A stretch of 64,000 bases of DNA from Rhodocyclaceae bacterium (GCA_004379165.1 NKXK01000025.1:124001-188000), one strand, 5' to 3'. Positions 1-11,975 are shown, numbered from the stretch's first letter. The notes: generated by a model from the sequence alone, not told the origin. Made by a program: numbers and translations.

Positions 1-24
1 TTTTATTACTTATTGCCTAGTGGC

Positions 25-38
25 TTGACTTGGATCAA
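25..38 (+). promoter_or_regulatory. Candidate FNR/ANR-type binding site
   Basis: The 14-mer TTGACTTGGATCAA matches the FNR consensus TTGAT-N4-ATCAA at 9 of 10 defined positions. It lies 49 nt upstream of the sensor-kinase start at 87, a distance compatible with an FNR-activated promoter. No clear -10 box was identified downstream, so the role is inferred from the motif only. Confidence 0.4.
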
Positions 39-86
39 GCTATTGGCCGGGTTAATCCATCAAAATCTCATGATCGAGAATAGTAT

Positions 87-3047
<2,961 letters not shown>

Positions 3048-3130
3048 ACGGCTTGTGCCAGCCCGGCAGGTGAAGATCGGGATATTTCGTTATCTCACCG
3101 AAGGCGGGGAAGCAGCCTGCTTTTCACGGA

Positions 3131-3148
3131 TTCCCGCCGTCGCGGGAA
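3131..3148. other. Perfect 7-bp hairpin in the 3048-3181 intergenic gap
   Basis: TTCCCGC-CGTC-GCGGGAA forms a perfect stem with a 4-nt loop between the convergent ends of the hybrid kinase and regA. There is no T-run on either side, so it is not a canonical Rho-independent terminator. Nothing else was seen in this gap. Confidence 0.35.
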
Positions 3149-3181
3149 AGACAGGTCGCTCCGCAGATGCCGGCGGCGGCC

Positions 3182-3715
3182 TCAGGTCTTGACCGGGCGT
3201 TTCGACAGCTTGCGCTGCAGGGTGCGGCGGTGCATTTTCAAAGCCCGCGCCGTCGCCGAGACATTGCCGTCGTTTTCGTTCAGCACGCGCTGGATGTGCT
3301 CCCATTCCAGCCGGTCCACCGATAGCGGTTCGTCCGGCACCTCGAACTCGGCATCGAGCGCGATGTCGTCCGAGAAGGCGCCGAGGATGGTGTCGATATC
3401 CACCGGCTTGGCCAGGTATTGAATGGCGCCCAGCTTGATCGCATCGACGGCGGTCGTGATGCTGGCGTAGCCGGTGAGGACGACGATGCGGGCCGCCGGG
3501 TTGGCCTCCAGCAGCGGCGCGATCAGGGCCAGGCCGGAACTGCCGGCGAGATTCAGGTCGAGGACGATCCGCGCCGGCGCCAGCTCGCCGTTCAGACGCA
3601 ACGCGTCGTCCGGGTTGCCGGCGCTGCGGGCCGGGTGGCCGCGGCGGCTGAGGGTGCGGACCAATACGGTGCTGAAACTGGGGTCGTCGTCGATGACCAG
3701 GGTGAGTTCGCTCAT
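3182..3715 (-). CDS. regA: RegA/PrrA-family redox response regulator
   Basis: The 177-residue protein has a receiver domain with the acidic pair near residue 10 and phospho-acceptor Asp53 in VLDLNLAG, a short linker, and a C-terminal Fis-type helix-turn-helix (about 148-172) ending in HRRTLQRKL. That HTH signature and size are typical of RegA/PrrA/ActR/RoxR regulators, which tune respiratory and redox genes. Its ATG overlaps the regB stop by 4 nt (ATGA), so the two are translationally coupled. Longer upstream reading in this frame overlaps regB and is not used. Assignment to the RegA class is firm; the regulon here is unknown. Confidence 0.93.
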   Translation of the reverse strand: MSELTLVIDDDPSFSTVLVRTLSRRGHPARSAGNPDDALRLNGELAPARIVLDLNLAGSSGLALIAPLLEANPAARIVVLTGYASITTAVDAIKLGAIQYLAKPVDIDTILGAFSDDIALDAEFEVPDEPLSVDRLEWEHIQRVLNENDGNVSATARALKMHRRTLQRKLSKRPVKT

Positions 3716-4983
3716 GGTGTCAGTGCTGCAGGCAAGCGGGGAAGTTCGATGCGCGCCAGCGCACCGCCGTCCTCCGGGTTGATCAGGGTCAGGCGGCCAC
3801 CGAGTTGTTCGATGGCGCTCCTGGTCAGCATCAGGCCGACGCCACTGCCGCGGGCGTGGGCAGGGAAACTGGCGAGTCCCGCACGGGCGAGCACGGCTGC
3901 CGGGAAGCCGGGGCCGTGGTCGCGGATGTCGATGCAGAGACTGTCGCTGCTCCAGGCCAGCCGGATTTCGATCGGCGCTGCTGTGGCGTTGGCGGCGTTG
4001 TTCAGCAGGTTGAGCAGGGCTTGTTCCAGGCGCGGGTCGGCGGGCAGCATCGGAACGTCGCCATCGCTGCCGAGGATCAGCCGGCTGCCCGCCTGCGGGC
4101 GGATGGCGTGCCAGTGCTGGCGCAGCGACTCCAGCCACCGGTCGGCGGCGAGCTGTTCGGTGTTATCCAGGCGCTCGGCGCCCGCCCGGCGCGACAGGCC
4201 GGTGATGATGCCCTTGCAGACGCTGATCTGCTGCCGCAACAGGGCGATGTCCTCGCGGGCGGATTCGCCGAGGTCGCTGTCGTTGGCCAGTTCGCCGGCG
4301 AGCAGGGCCATCGTCGCCAGTGGTGTGCCGAGTTCATGGGCAGCGCCGGCGGCCAGCGTCCCCATGGCCATGATCCGTTCGTCGCGCAGCGCCTGCTCGC
4401 GGGCAGCGGCGAGTTCGGCGTCACGCTGGCGGATCAGGCGGGTCATATGCACGGCAAAGCCGGCAATGAGCAGGCTGGAGAGCGCAAAGACCAGCCACAT
4501 GCCGCCGAGGTGCAGGCGCGTGGCGCGGCTGGCGTCGGCAATCGGCAGCGGGATGTAGAAAAACAGCAGCAGGGTGTAAGCGCCAATTGCCAGTGCCGTG
4601 ATGGCAGCGACGCAGCGTGTGGGCAGCGTCAGCGCGGCGATGGCGACCGGCGGCAGCAGCAGCGACACCAGCGGATTGGTGGCGCCTCCACTGAAAAAGA
4701 CGACGGCGCCGAGCACCGCCATGTCTATCAGCAACTGGCTGAACAGCTCCCAGGGCGTCGCCGTGGTCGATTTGAGCACTCGCCACTGGATGACGCTGTT
4801 GATCAGGCCGGCGACTGCAACCACCGCCAGCAGCGGCGCCTGCGGCAGCGGAATGTCGAAGGTAGCCGGGGCGATCATCACCGCCAGCGCCAGCAAGGCC
4901 AGCACCACCCAGCGGCCGGCCACCAGCCGTCGCAGGTTGGCGAGGTGGTCGCTGTCTTCGATGCTGCAGGCGGCGCTGATCAT
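3712..4983 (-). CDS. regB: RegB/PrrB-family redox sensor histidine kinase
   Basis: The 423-residue kinase has six predicted membrane helices in its first half and a transmitter with His216 in HELGTPLAT, the diagnostic RegB H-box. The quinone-site motif GGXXNPF appears as GGATNPL (about 99-105), and a cysteine at the redox-switch position is present (Cys256 in SVCKGI). These three traits identify a RegB-type sensor of quinone/redox state. It is upstream of regA in one operon and faces away from a cytochrome c gene across about 195 nt. ATG 4983 was chosen; an in-frame ATG at 5022 would add 13 residues and neither has a good Shine-Dalgarno. Confidence 0.93.
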   Translation of the reverse strand: MISAACSIEDSDHLANLRRLVAGRWVVLALLALAVMIAPATFDIPLPQAPLLAVVAVAGLINSVIQWRVLKSTTATPWELFSQLLIDMAVLGAVVFFSGGATNPLVSLLLPPVAIAALTLPTRCVAAITALAIGAYTLLLFFYIPLPIADASRATRLHLGGMWLVFALSSLLIAGFAVHMTRLIRQRDAELAAAREQALRDERIMAMGTLAAGAAHELGTPLATMALLAGELANDSDLGESAREDIALLRQQISVCKGIITGLSRRAGAERLDNTEQLAADRWLESLRQHWHAIRPQAGSRLILGSDGDVPMLPADPRLEQALLNLLNNAANATAAPIEIRLAWSSDSLCIDIRDHGPGFPAAVLARAGLASFPAHARGSGVGLMLTRSAIEQLGGRLTLINPEDGGALARIELPRLPAALTP

Positions 4984-5053
4984 GGCGCGAATTATGCGCG
5001 AAGCCGGGCCGCCTGCGTGCATTGCTGGCCGCGACAATTTGCCGCAGGGCGGT

Positions 5054-5087
5054 CTGCGGTGAACGCGAAAAAGTGGCCAAAATCGGG
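5054..5087 (+). repeat. Dispersed 34-nt repeat, copy 2 (intergenic)
   Basis: This is one of the best copies: CTGCGGTGAAC, then GAAAAA, then GCCAAAATCGG, aligned gaplessly with the others. It lies in the regB-cytochrome c divergent intergenic region. Confidence 0.75.
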
Positions 5088-5178
5088 AATCTGGCGGGTG
5101 GGCGCAAACCTGATGCGTGTCAATTTCAACGCTGGCGGCCGGTGCGACAATCGGCCGCATCCCGAGGAGAACCTGCCC

Positions 5179-5865
5179 ATGTTGCGTCGTACCCTGCCTG
5201 CCTTTGCCCTGTTTGCCCTGCTTGCCGCCCCGGTGGCCGGTGTCGAGGACAGTCACGGCAGCGGCGCCACCGGTATCGAAAAGGGGCGCGAAATCAACGG
5301 CACCTGCGCCGCCTGCCATGGCGACAACGGTGCTGGCGGCAAGAAGGGCGAGTATCCACGCATCGCCGGTCAGCGTTCGGCGTATCTGGAGCAGCAACTG
5401 CGAAATTTCCGCGCCCGCAGCCGCGTCAATATTCCGATGTTCCCCTACACCCAGGAGCGCGAACTCTCGGATCAGGATATCAAGGATGTCTCGGCCTTCC
5501 TGGCCGGCATCAAGCTGGAAACCAGGATGCCGACCTACACCGGCAACGAGGATGCGCTCACACGGCTGAAAATGGCCGAGGCGGTGATGATCATTCCACG
5601 GGCCGAGGGAGATGTGAAAAATGGCGCGACTATCTACAAGGACAACTGCGCGCATTGCCACGGCAAGGACGGCATGGGCCGCAGTGCCTTCCCGATGCTG
5701 GTCGGCCAATACACAGCCTACCTCAAACGCCAGGTCGAGCTTTACCTCAAGGGCGACCGGCCGCACGACGACGAGGGGACGAAGGGTGTTCTCAACGATC
5801 TGAAGCTGCAGGACATCGACGATGTGCTCGCTTATCTGACCACTTTGCAGGAGTCTGGAGAATGA
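5179..5865 (+). CDS. Diheme cytochrome c, c4-like
   Basis: The 228-residue precursor has a Sec signal peptide (about 1-21) and two covalent heme sites, CAACH (43-47) and CAHCH (157-161), in two similar halves. Each half carries the RIAGQ..YL / LVGQ..YL segment typical of cytochrome c4, a periplasmic electron carrier to terminal oxidases or other acceptors. GAGGAG at 5164-5169 precedes the ATG. The stop overlaps the next start (ATGA). The divergent redox sensor regB suggests, but does not prove, control by RegBA. Confidence 0.92.
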   Translation: MLRRTLPAFALFALLAAPVAGVEDSHGSGATGIEKGREINGTCAACHGDNGAGGKKGEYPRIAGQRSAYLEQQLRNFRARSRVNIPMFPYTQERELSDQDIKDVSAFLAGIKLETRMPTYTGNEDALTRLKMAEAVMIIPRAEGDVKNGATIYKDNCAHCHGKDGMGRSAFPMLVGQYTAYLKRQVELYLKGDRPHDDEGTKGVLNDLKLQDIDDVLAYLTTLQESGE

Positions 5866-6197
5866 AACGCTGCACACTCGCCGTCGTGGCGCTGATGTTG
5901 TCTTCGCAGGCGCTGGCGCATGCCCATGCCGTCAAGGTCGACGACAGCATGCCCGACGCTCAGCGCATCCGTTTTTGCGAGCGGGTTCGCGATTTTGCGC
6001 TGCAGGCGCTTTACGATCGCGACAAGGGGCGGCCGATGAAGCTGTTTCAGGAGGATGGCAGCGACGGCCCGCGCATCACCAATCACATCGTCCGCCGCAT
6101 TTATGAGGAGCCGCAGATTTCCAGCCCGAAAAAGGCAGAGGCCTTCGGCCGCGCGACCTGCAACGAAATGATGGGTGGCCGCGCGCCCTCAGAGTAG
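5862..6197 (+). CDS. Small secreted protein of unknown function
   Basis: This 111-residue protein begins with a signal peptide ending around SQALAHAHA. The mature part has two cysteines (in RFCERV and ATCNEM) and no domain that I recognise. It is translationally coupled to the upstream cytochrome c gene through a 4-nt ATGA overlap, so it probably works with that periplasmic protein. Its 3' end overlaps the convergent methyltransferase gene by 9 nt. Confidence 0.75.
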   Translation: MKRCTLAVVALMLSSQALAHAHAVKVDDSMPDAQRIRFCERVRDFALQALYDRDKGRPMKLFQEDGSDGPRITNHIVRRIYEEPQISSPKKAEAFGRATCNEMMGGRAPSE

Positions 6198-6740
6198 GCC
6201 GGGGATGAAGCCCTTTGTGCGTTTCATGTAATCGGCGTAGGGCTGGCCGAAGTAGGCCAGACATTCCGCCTCGTCACGGCGCGCAGTGAGGTAGAGCAGG
6301 ATGCTGCCGGCATCGGCGATGAGCAGACCGGTAATGCTCGGATTCTGCAGGAAGGCGCCCCAGGTCAGCGCCAGTAGCGAGGCATACATCGGGTGACGGA
6401 TGTAGCCGAAGATGCCGCTGGTCACCAGCGAGGTGGTTTTTTCCCATTCGTAGAAGGACTCGCCGTCTGCACGTTCGCGGGCCTGACCTTTTTGCCGCAA
6501 TGTGGTGATGCCGGCGACGACCAGCGCGATGCTGGAGAGCATCAGCAGCCACGATGAAAACTGGTGCAGCGACCACGGGTCGGTGCCCCAGACGCGATGG
6601 TTCATCACCACCAGCGCCAGTATGCATTCCCAGGCAAAGAAGCGGTAAAAGCCGTGGCTGCCCGGTTGCCGCAGCGGCTTGCGCGACAGCCACGCCAGAA
6701 CCAGCGTTCCGGCGATGAAGGCGATTATCTCAGGCAGCAT
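6189..6740 (-). CDS. Isoprenylcysteine/phospholipid methyltransferase-like membrane protein
   Basis: The 183-residue protein has four to five hydrophobic helices and the C-terminal signature of the ICMT/phospholipid methyltransferase superfamily: SGIFGYIRHPMYAS followed by DEAECLAYFG.PYADYMKRT. Such proteins methylate lipids or small membrane substrates with S-adenosylmethionine; the substrate is unknown. ATG 6740 was preferred over TTG 6752. The start overlaps the aminopeptidase stop by 11 nt, suggesting one transcript. Confidence 0.8.
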   Translation of the reverse strand: MLPEIIAFIAGTLVLAWLSRKPLRQPGSHGFYRFFAWECILALVVMNHRVWGTDPWSLHQFSSWLLMLSSIALVVAGITTLRQKGQARERADGESFYEWEKTTSLVTSGIFGYIRHPMYASLLALTWGAFLQNPSITGLLIADAGSILLYLTARRDEAECLAYFGQPYADYMKRTKGFIPGLL

Positions 6741-8046
6741 CGCTACCGGCAAAGGCGGTGGTCATGGCGGCGATCATCCAGCTGTGATCGAGGACGCCGG
6801 CGCTCTCGCGCAGGCTGTGCATCGCCCACATCGGCGCACCGACATCGACACTCGGGATACCCAGCCGGGCGGCAACGATGGGGCCGATGGTGCTGCCGCA
6901 GCCGAGGTCCGTACGGTGGGCATATTGCTGGCACGGGACACCGGCCTGCTCGCAGATGGCCATGAACAGCGCTGCGGTCTCGGCGCTGGTGCTGTAACGC
7001 TGATTGGCATTGCTCTTGATCACCGGGCCGGCATTGACCAGCGCGTGGTGGCAGGGCTCGTAGGCGGCCGGAAAGTTGGGGTGCCAGCCGTGGGCCATGT
7101 CGGCGCTGATGAAGAAGCTGGCCGCCAGCATCCGCCGCCGGTCCTCGTCGTCGAGGCCGAAGGCATTGGCGAGACGGGCCAGCACGTCGCCGACAAAACT
7201 GCCGCCAGCGCCAGCGGCGCTTTCACTGCCGACTTCTTCGTGGTCAAAAAAGGCGACGAGGCAGGTTTGCGCCGGTGCTTCGGTGGCCAGCAGCGCCGAC
7301 AGGGCGGCGTGGCAGGAGGCGAGGTTGTCGAGCTGGCGGTCGGCGATGAATTCGCGATCGACGCCCCAGAGCGCGCCCTTTTGCGTGTCGTAGGCGGCCA
7401 GTTCCCAGGTCAGCAGGTCGTCGGGGGCGACGTCGAGGGCATCGGCGATTGGCTTCCGGAAGCGCCGGTCGGCCGCCTCGTCGCCGGCAATGCCGAGGAG
7501 CAGCGGCAGTTCGGTCTGCTTGTTGAACTTGAGGCCGGCTTCATTGACCTCGCGGTTCATGTGGATGGCGAGATTGGGCAGGCGCAGCAGCGGCGCGTCG
7601 AAACGCAGCAGCCGGCTATCGATGCCGCTGGCGCTGCGGACATTGACGCGTCCGGCGAGCGACAGGTCGCGGTCGGCGAAGGTGGCGAGTATTGGACCGC
7701 CGTAAACCTCGACGCCGAGGCGGATCATGCCGCCAGTCTTCTCGGCCGGTTTCGGCTTGATGCGCAGGCCGGGCGAGTCGGTGTGCGCGCCGATCATCGT
7801 CAGGCCGCGCTCGTTCAGTGGCGCGTCACCGACGATGAAGGCGATGATCGAAGACCCGCCGCGGGTCACGTAATATCGGCCACCTGTCTTCAGCGACCAG
7901 CGGCCGGTTTCGCTCAGTGCCTCGTAGCCAGCCGCGTGCAGCCGGGTTTCGCAGGTGGCCACGGCATGCCAGGGGCTGGGGCTGGCATCGATGAAGTCGA
8001 GCAGGTCCTGCGCGGTCTGGTAAGCGGTGGCGGTGGGTCGGGTCAT
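6730..8046 (-). CDS. apeB: M18 family aminopeptidase
   Basis: The 438-residue cytosolic metallopeptidase matches the M18 (aspartyl aminopeptidase) family in length and motifs: GAHTDSPGL near residue 85, DRQLDN, FFDHEEVGS (metal ligand and catalytic acids), SADMAHG and APMWAMHS near the C-terminus. It removes N-terminal residues from peptides using two divalent metals. The ATG at 8046 fits the family N-terminus (YQTAQDLLDFIDASPSPWHAV). It heads a two-gene unit with the methyltransferase-like gene. Confidence 0.94.
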   Translation of the reverse strand: MTRPTATAYQTAQDLLDFIDASPSPWHAVATCETRLHAAGYEALSETGRWSLKTGGRYYVTRGGSSIIAFIVGDAPLNERGLTMIGAHTDSPGLRIKPKPAEKTGGMIRLGVEVYGGPILATFADRDLSLAGRVNVRSASGIDSRLLRFDAPLLRLPNLAIHMNREVNEAGLKFNKQTELPLLLGIAGDEAADRRFRKPIADALDVAPDDLLTWELAAYDTQKGALWGVDREFIADRQLDNLASCHAALSALLATEAPAQTCLVAFFDHEEVGSESAAGAGGSFVGDVLARLANAFGLDDEDRRRMLAASFFISADMAHGWHPNFPAAYEPCHHALVNAGPVIKSNANQRYSTSAETAALFMAICEQAGVPCQQYAHRTDLGCGSTIGPIVAARLGIPSVDVGAPMWAMHSLRESAGVLDHSWMIAAMTTAFAGSDAA

Positions 8047-8199
8047 GGCGGCAGCAGGCGTGAAGGGCAAGCTGCCGATGCTACCGCAGATACGTCGGGG
8101 GCAGAAGGCCGGGGCGCATGCCGGGGTGCTGGTGCGGATACGTGCGGCAAATGTTCCGTGGACATTCCGCAAGTTACCCGGCACGGCTAAACTGTCCGC

Positions 8200-8481
8200 A
8201 TGAGCGACATTGTCATCACTCGCAAGCACACCCTCGGCCTGCACAAGGCGCGGGTAGCGGCTGAGCGCGTCGCCGCCGATCTTCGGGCACGCTTCGCCCT
8301 CGATTACGCCTGGTCGGACAGCAATTCGCTGGTTTTCGGTCGCCCCGGCGTCGCCTGCCAGCTGGCGCTGGCGCGCCGCGAAGTGGCACTGACGGTGCAG
8401 CTCGGGCTGTTCTACCGGCCTTTCCGGGCGGTGCTGGAGGATAAGATCCATGCCTATTTCGATCGGGAGTTTACCGGGTGA
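8200..8481 (+). CDS. Polyhydroxyalkanoic acid system (PHA granule region) family protein
   Basis: The 93-residue protein begins DIVITRKHTLGLHKAR and ends with a compact alpha/beta segment, matching the small PHA_gran_rgn family found near PHA genes in proteobacteria. Its molecular role is not established. It is a single small gene between the divergent apeB and the MscS-type channel, about 18 kb from the phaC cluster. Confidence 0.7.
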   Translation: MSDIVITRKHTLGLHKARVAAERVAADLRARFALDYAWSDSNSLVFGRPGVACQLALARREVALTVQLGLFYRPFRAVLEDKIHAYFDREFTG

Positions 8482-8512
8482 GTCTGCATCGTAATTCGAA
8501 CGTGTTGCCGCC

Positions 8513-10182
8513 TTGCGCTCGCTGACCCACTCTCTAACCCGCTGGCTGGGCATCGTACTGGCCATGCTCTGTCTGCAGTCGCCGTTGGCAGCCATGCCAC
8601 TAGCGATGAAGGCACCGGTTGCGGGTGAAGAGGTGCCGCTGCGGGTGTTCAACCGCACGGTTTTCGTATTTCGTGGCGACTTTCTTGGCGCCAATCCTCA
8701 GGTGCGCTCTAACCGGGCGCACATGCTGCTAGAGGTGACGCTGAACCAGGCGGGTGATTTGCCGGTGGCGGTGAAATCGACTCCCGAAGGGCAACTGATC
8801 ACGGTCGGTGGGGCTTTGGCCTTTGTCGCGACCACGGCCGACATCGACCCGCTCAACCCGCAGAAAGTCGAGGACCTGGCCGCCGATGCCGCCCGCAAGC
8901 TGAGCGAGGTGGTCTCCGAGACCCGCGAAGCGCGCGATTTCGATGCCTTGGTCAAGGCATTCGGGTTTTCCGTGGTCGCGACCGCAATTTTTGCCATACT
9001 GCTGACGCTTATTGCGCGTGTCCGTCGTCTGGTGGCGCAACGATTGCTGAGGTTGATGAACCAGGTGTCCGGGAAATCATCTACCGGCGTGGCGTCACTC
9101 CTGGATCGCCGGATGCTGCTGCCGTTGCTTGGCCGCTTGGGCAATGCGCTGCGTTGGTCGCTGATCGCGTTGATTGCCTATCAGTGGCTAAGTTTCGTGC
9201 TTTCCCGTTTTCCCTATACGCGTGCCTGGGGTGAAGGACTGAACGCCTACTTGTGGTCGCTGGCGAGAGAAATCGTTATGGCCATCGTCGGTGCCTTGAC
9301 CGGGTTGGGTGTCGCCATCGTCATTTTTTCATTGCCCGCTTTACCGTCGATTTTATCGGCAAGCTGCTGGCTCGGCTGGGCAGCAGTGGCACAGCGCCGA
9401 ACTGGCTGAGCAGCGACACGATGCCGACGACTCGCCGACTGATGTCGGTCGGGGTCTGGCTGTTTGCGATTGCGATGGCCTACCCCTATCTGCCGGGTGC
9501 GCAAACGGAAGCCTTCAAGGGCTTGTCGGTGCTGCTCGGTCTGATGGTGTCGCTGGGGGCGTCGAGTATTGTAGGGCAGGCAGCAGCCGGCTTGATCCTG
9601 ACCTACACCCAGACAATCCGTAACGGCGAATTTGTGCGTATCGGCGACAACGAGGGTACCGTGGTTCGGATGGGGGCATTTACCACGACCATTCGGACCG
9701 GGCTGGGGGAAGAGTTGAGCATTCCCAATTCGCTGATTACCGGCAGCGTCACCAAGAACTACTCGCGCGTCGTGCAGGGGCAGGGATTTGTCGTCGATAC
9801 AATGGTGACCATCGGCTACGACACCCCTTGGCGTCAGGTCGAGGCAATGCTGATCGAAGCCGCCATGAAAACGCCGGGTATTCTCGGTTCACCGCAGCCG
9901 GTCGTATTCCAGACGGCGCTTTCGGACTATTACCCGGAGTACCGCCTGGTTGTACAAGCGGTGCCCAGTCAGCCGCGGCCACGAGCCGAAGTGTTGTCGA
10001 TGCTGCATGCGAATATTCAGGATGTGTTCAATTGCTATGGCGTTCAGATCATGTCGCCGCACTACATGAACGATACCGACACTGCCAAGGTGGTGCCGCC
10101 CGAGGCATGGTACGCGGCGCCTGCGAGGCCGCCGGTGGCGGATGAGGGGCAGCATAGAAGGGGAGATGATGTCGGCAAGTGA
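8513..10182 (+). pseudogene. MscS-family mechanosensitive channel, interrupted by a frameshift
   Basis: Two adjacent frames together encode one channel of about 556 residues: a signal peptide, a periplasmic domain, several membrane helices, then the MscS pore and beta domain (SLGASSIVGQAAAGLILTYTQ..IRNGEFVRIGDNEGTV). The frame changes at a T6 run, 9324-9329. Reading -1 there, or adding one T, joins VIF to FIARFTVDFIGK exactly. The first frame otherwise stops at 9409. The start is a TTG at 8513 giving a good signal peptide. It could be a real mutation, a slippery or phase-variable tract, or a homopolymer sequencing error. Confidence 0.8.
9864..9897 (-). repeat. Weaker copy of the dispersed 34-nt repeat (inside mscS-like gene)
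   Basis: On the minus strand this reads CTGCGGTGAACC, then GAGAATAC and GGCGTTTTC. The core is perfect and two A/T-rich tracts sit at the expected spacing, but their bases differ from the consensus. It may be a chance match in coding sequence. Confidence 0.35.
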
Positions 10183-10243
10183 ACCAGTGTCGGCAGCCGA
10201 CACCGCCTGACTGTCACGGGCTGACGATGCTTGATTGCCGCTG

Positions 10244-10277
10244 CCGCGGTCAACCCGAAAAACTGCCCGAAAACGCG
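10244..10277 (+). repeat. Dispersed 34-nt repeat, copy 3 (intergenic)
   Basis: This copy reads CCGCGGTCAAC, CCGAAAAA, GCCCGAAAACG. It lies in the 103-nt gap between the 3' ends of the MscS-type gene and the lipase gene, about 60 nt after the former's stop. Nothing else was recognised in that gap. Confidence 0.65.
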
Positions 10278-10285
10278 GCGCGGAA

Positions 10286-11194
10286 TCAGTACCGGATCGA
10301 CGTTTCCGGGTCTGGCAGCGGTTCGCCGCAGAGCTCGATCAGGAGCGCCGCGGTGCGGCTGGAAAGCAGCAGGGCGAGGTGGCCAATGCCCGGCAGCTCG
10401 ACGTCTCGGGCTTCCGGCAGGCGCTGGTTGTCCTGTGGCATGACGTAGTTGTCGTGCGGGGTGCGCACGGAAACGACGGGGATTTTTACGGGGTCGGTGG
10501 CCAGATCGCGCAGCCACTGCGAGCCGGGTTCCATCTCCCGTGCATTCTGGCCGATGGCGATGCGCGCCATCTCGCTGCCCTGATGCGGCGAGGCCAGCGT
10601 GATCAGGCGATTGACCCGGGCGATGCCATGTCGGGCCAGATAAGAGCGGCAAACCAGACCGCCCATGCTGTGCGCGACCAGCGTCAGTTGCTGGACGCCG
10701 GCAGCGGCAATGACAGCTTCGATACGCGCGTTCAGTTGCGGGACCATCTTGCCGACACTGGTGTAGGGTGGTGTCAGGCTGACGCTGGCGACGTTGTAGC
10801 CGGCGGCTTCCAGGCGGCGACGAATGAACCACCAGACGCCACGGCTGCAGCCGTAACCATGCACCAGCAGTACCGTCGGACGTCCCGGTTGCAGTCGGTC
10901 GGCAGGCATCCACAGGCGCTCGAAAGGCAGAACGAGGATGAATCCGAAAATGAAGGCAAGGTATTCGCCGATCAGCATGCCGGCATATCGCCATGCCGTT
11001 AGCCTGGGGGCCGGCGACGGATAGGCCCAGGCGAATATCCAGGTGATCGCGACAATGCCGAGGCGTAGCCCGAGCAAGGCGCCGAGGGCGGGGAGCAGGG
11101 CATCGCCAATCGGCAGGCCGAAGAAATAGCGGGTGAGATTAACGTAGGTAGCGAATTCGACTACCAGCCAGAACATCAGGGCGACAGGGACCAT
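10286..11194 (-). CDS. Alpha/beta hydrolase (triacylglycerol lipase-like) with N-terminal membrane helices
   Basis: The 302-residue protein has three hydrophobic helices in its first 95 residues and an alpha/beta-hydrolase domain after that. VHGYGCSRGVWWF is the oxyanion region and AHSMGG carries the nucleophilic Ser; SPHQGS and the late GIGHLAL supply typical lipase features, with the catalytic His in GIGH. It likely hydrolyses esters or lipids at the inner membrane; the substrate is unknown. Confidence 0.85.
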   Translation of the reverse strand: MVPVALMFWLVVEFATYVNLTRYFFGLPIGDALLPALGALLGLRLGIVAITWIFAWAYPSPAPRLTAWRYAGMLIGEYLAFIFGFILVLPFERLWMPADRLQPGRPTVLLVHGYGCSRGVWWFIRRRLEAAGYNVASVSLTPPYTSVGKMVPQLNARIEAVIAAAGVQQLTLVAHSMGGLVCRSYLARHGIARVNRLITLASPHQGSEMARIAIGQNAREMEPGSQWLRDLATDPVKIPVVSVRTPHDNYVMPQDNQRLPEARDVELPGIGHLALLLSSRTAALLIELCGEPLPDPETSIRY

Positions 11195-11270
11195 AGCCCT
11201 CTGAGCATCGCGGGTTTCGGCTTCTGCGTCAAGGTTGCTGCCAGAGTCGAGGCGTTTCGCGCGACGCGTC

Positions 11271-11975
11271 TCAGGCAGCGGCCTTGGGCAGCCAGATGCA
11301 GGCGCCTTTTGATTCCTTGTCGATGGCGGCCAGTACTTTCTCGTGTTCGGCCAGTTCTTCCGCGGATGCCTTGCGCACGATCAGCGGCTTGCGCTGACGG
11401 ACGCTGCCGTCGGCAGCCAGTTGCGGACGCGGCGCCTCGGGCTCGATCATCAGCGTTTCCTGGCCACGGGTCATCGCCAGATAGACCTCGGCGAGGAGTT
11501 CCGTATCGAGCAACGCGCCGTGCAGGGTGCGGCCGGAGTTGTCGATTTCGTAGCGTTCGCAAAGCGCATCGAGGTTGTTGCGCTTGCCCGGGTGCAGGTC
11601 CTTGGCCATACGCAGCGTGTCGGTGACGCGGTTGCAGACAGTTTCGACGGGAACGCGGCCGAGCAGGTTCAGCTCGGCATTGAGGAAGCCGAGGTCGAAG
11701 GCGGCGTTGTGGATCACCAGTTCGGCGCCATTGATGAATTCGAGGAACTCGTCGACGATGTCGGCGAATTTCGGCTTGCCGGTGAGGAATTCGCGGCTAA
11801 TGCCGTGTACCGCCTGCGCGCCCTCGTCGATATCGCGTTCGGGGTCGATGTAGCGGTGCAGGTTGCGGCCGGTGAGGCGGCGGTTGACCAGTTCGATGCA
11901 GGCGACTTCGATGATGCGGTGGCCCTGGCGCGGGTCGAGGCCGGTGGTTTCGGTATCGAGGCAGATCTGGCGCAT
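11271..11975 (-). CDS. dnaQ: DNA polymerase III epsilon subunit (proofreading exonuclease)
   Basis: The 234-residue protein carries the DEDDh exonuclease motifs: DTETTG (residues 7-12), VIHNAAFDLGFLNAE, and a late HGALLDTELLAEVY with the catalytic His/Asp. It continues into a C-terminal tail that binds the polymerase alpha subunit. It removes misincorporated bases during replication. The gene starts 2 nt from the rnhA stop in a methyltransferase-rnhA-dnaQ unit, the usual proteobacterial rnhA-dnaQ linkage. Confidence 0.95.
   Translation of the reverse strand: MRQICLDTETTGLDPRQGHRIIEVACIELVNRRLTGRNLHRYIDPERDIDEGAQAVHGISREFLTGKPKFADIVDEFLEFINGAELVIHNAAFDLGFLNAELNLLGRVPVETVCNRVTDTLRMAKDLHPGKRNNLDALCERYEIDNSGRTLHGALLDTELLAEVYLAMTRGQETLMIEPEAPRPQLAADGSVRQRKPLIVRKASAEELAEHEKVLAAIDKESKGACIWLPKAAA

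Noticed and set aside
3805-5178. Upstream extension of the cytochrome c reading frame
   Set aside because: It runs antisense through regB. The signal peptide and GAGGAG site place the real start at 5179.
6679-8190. Long open frame on the plus strand opposite the M18 aminopeptidase
   Set aside because: No recognisable domain or ribosome site. The minus strand carries an intact M18 family protein.
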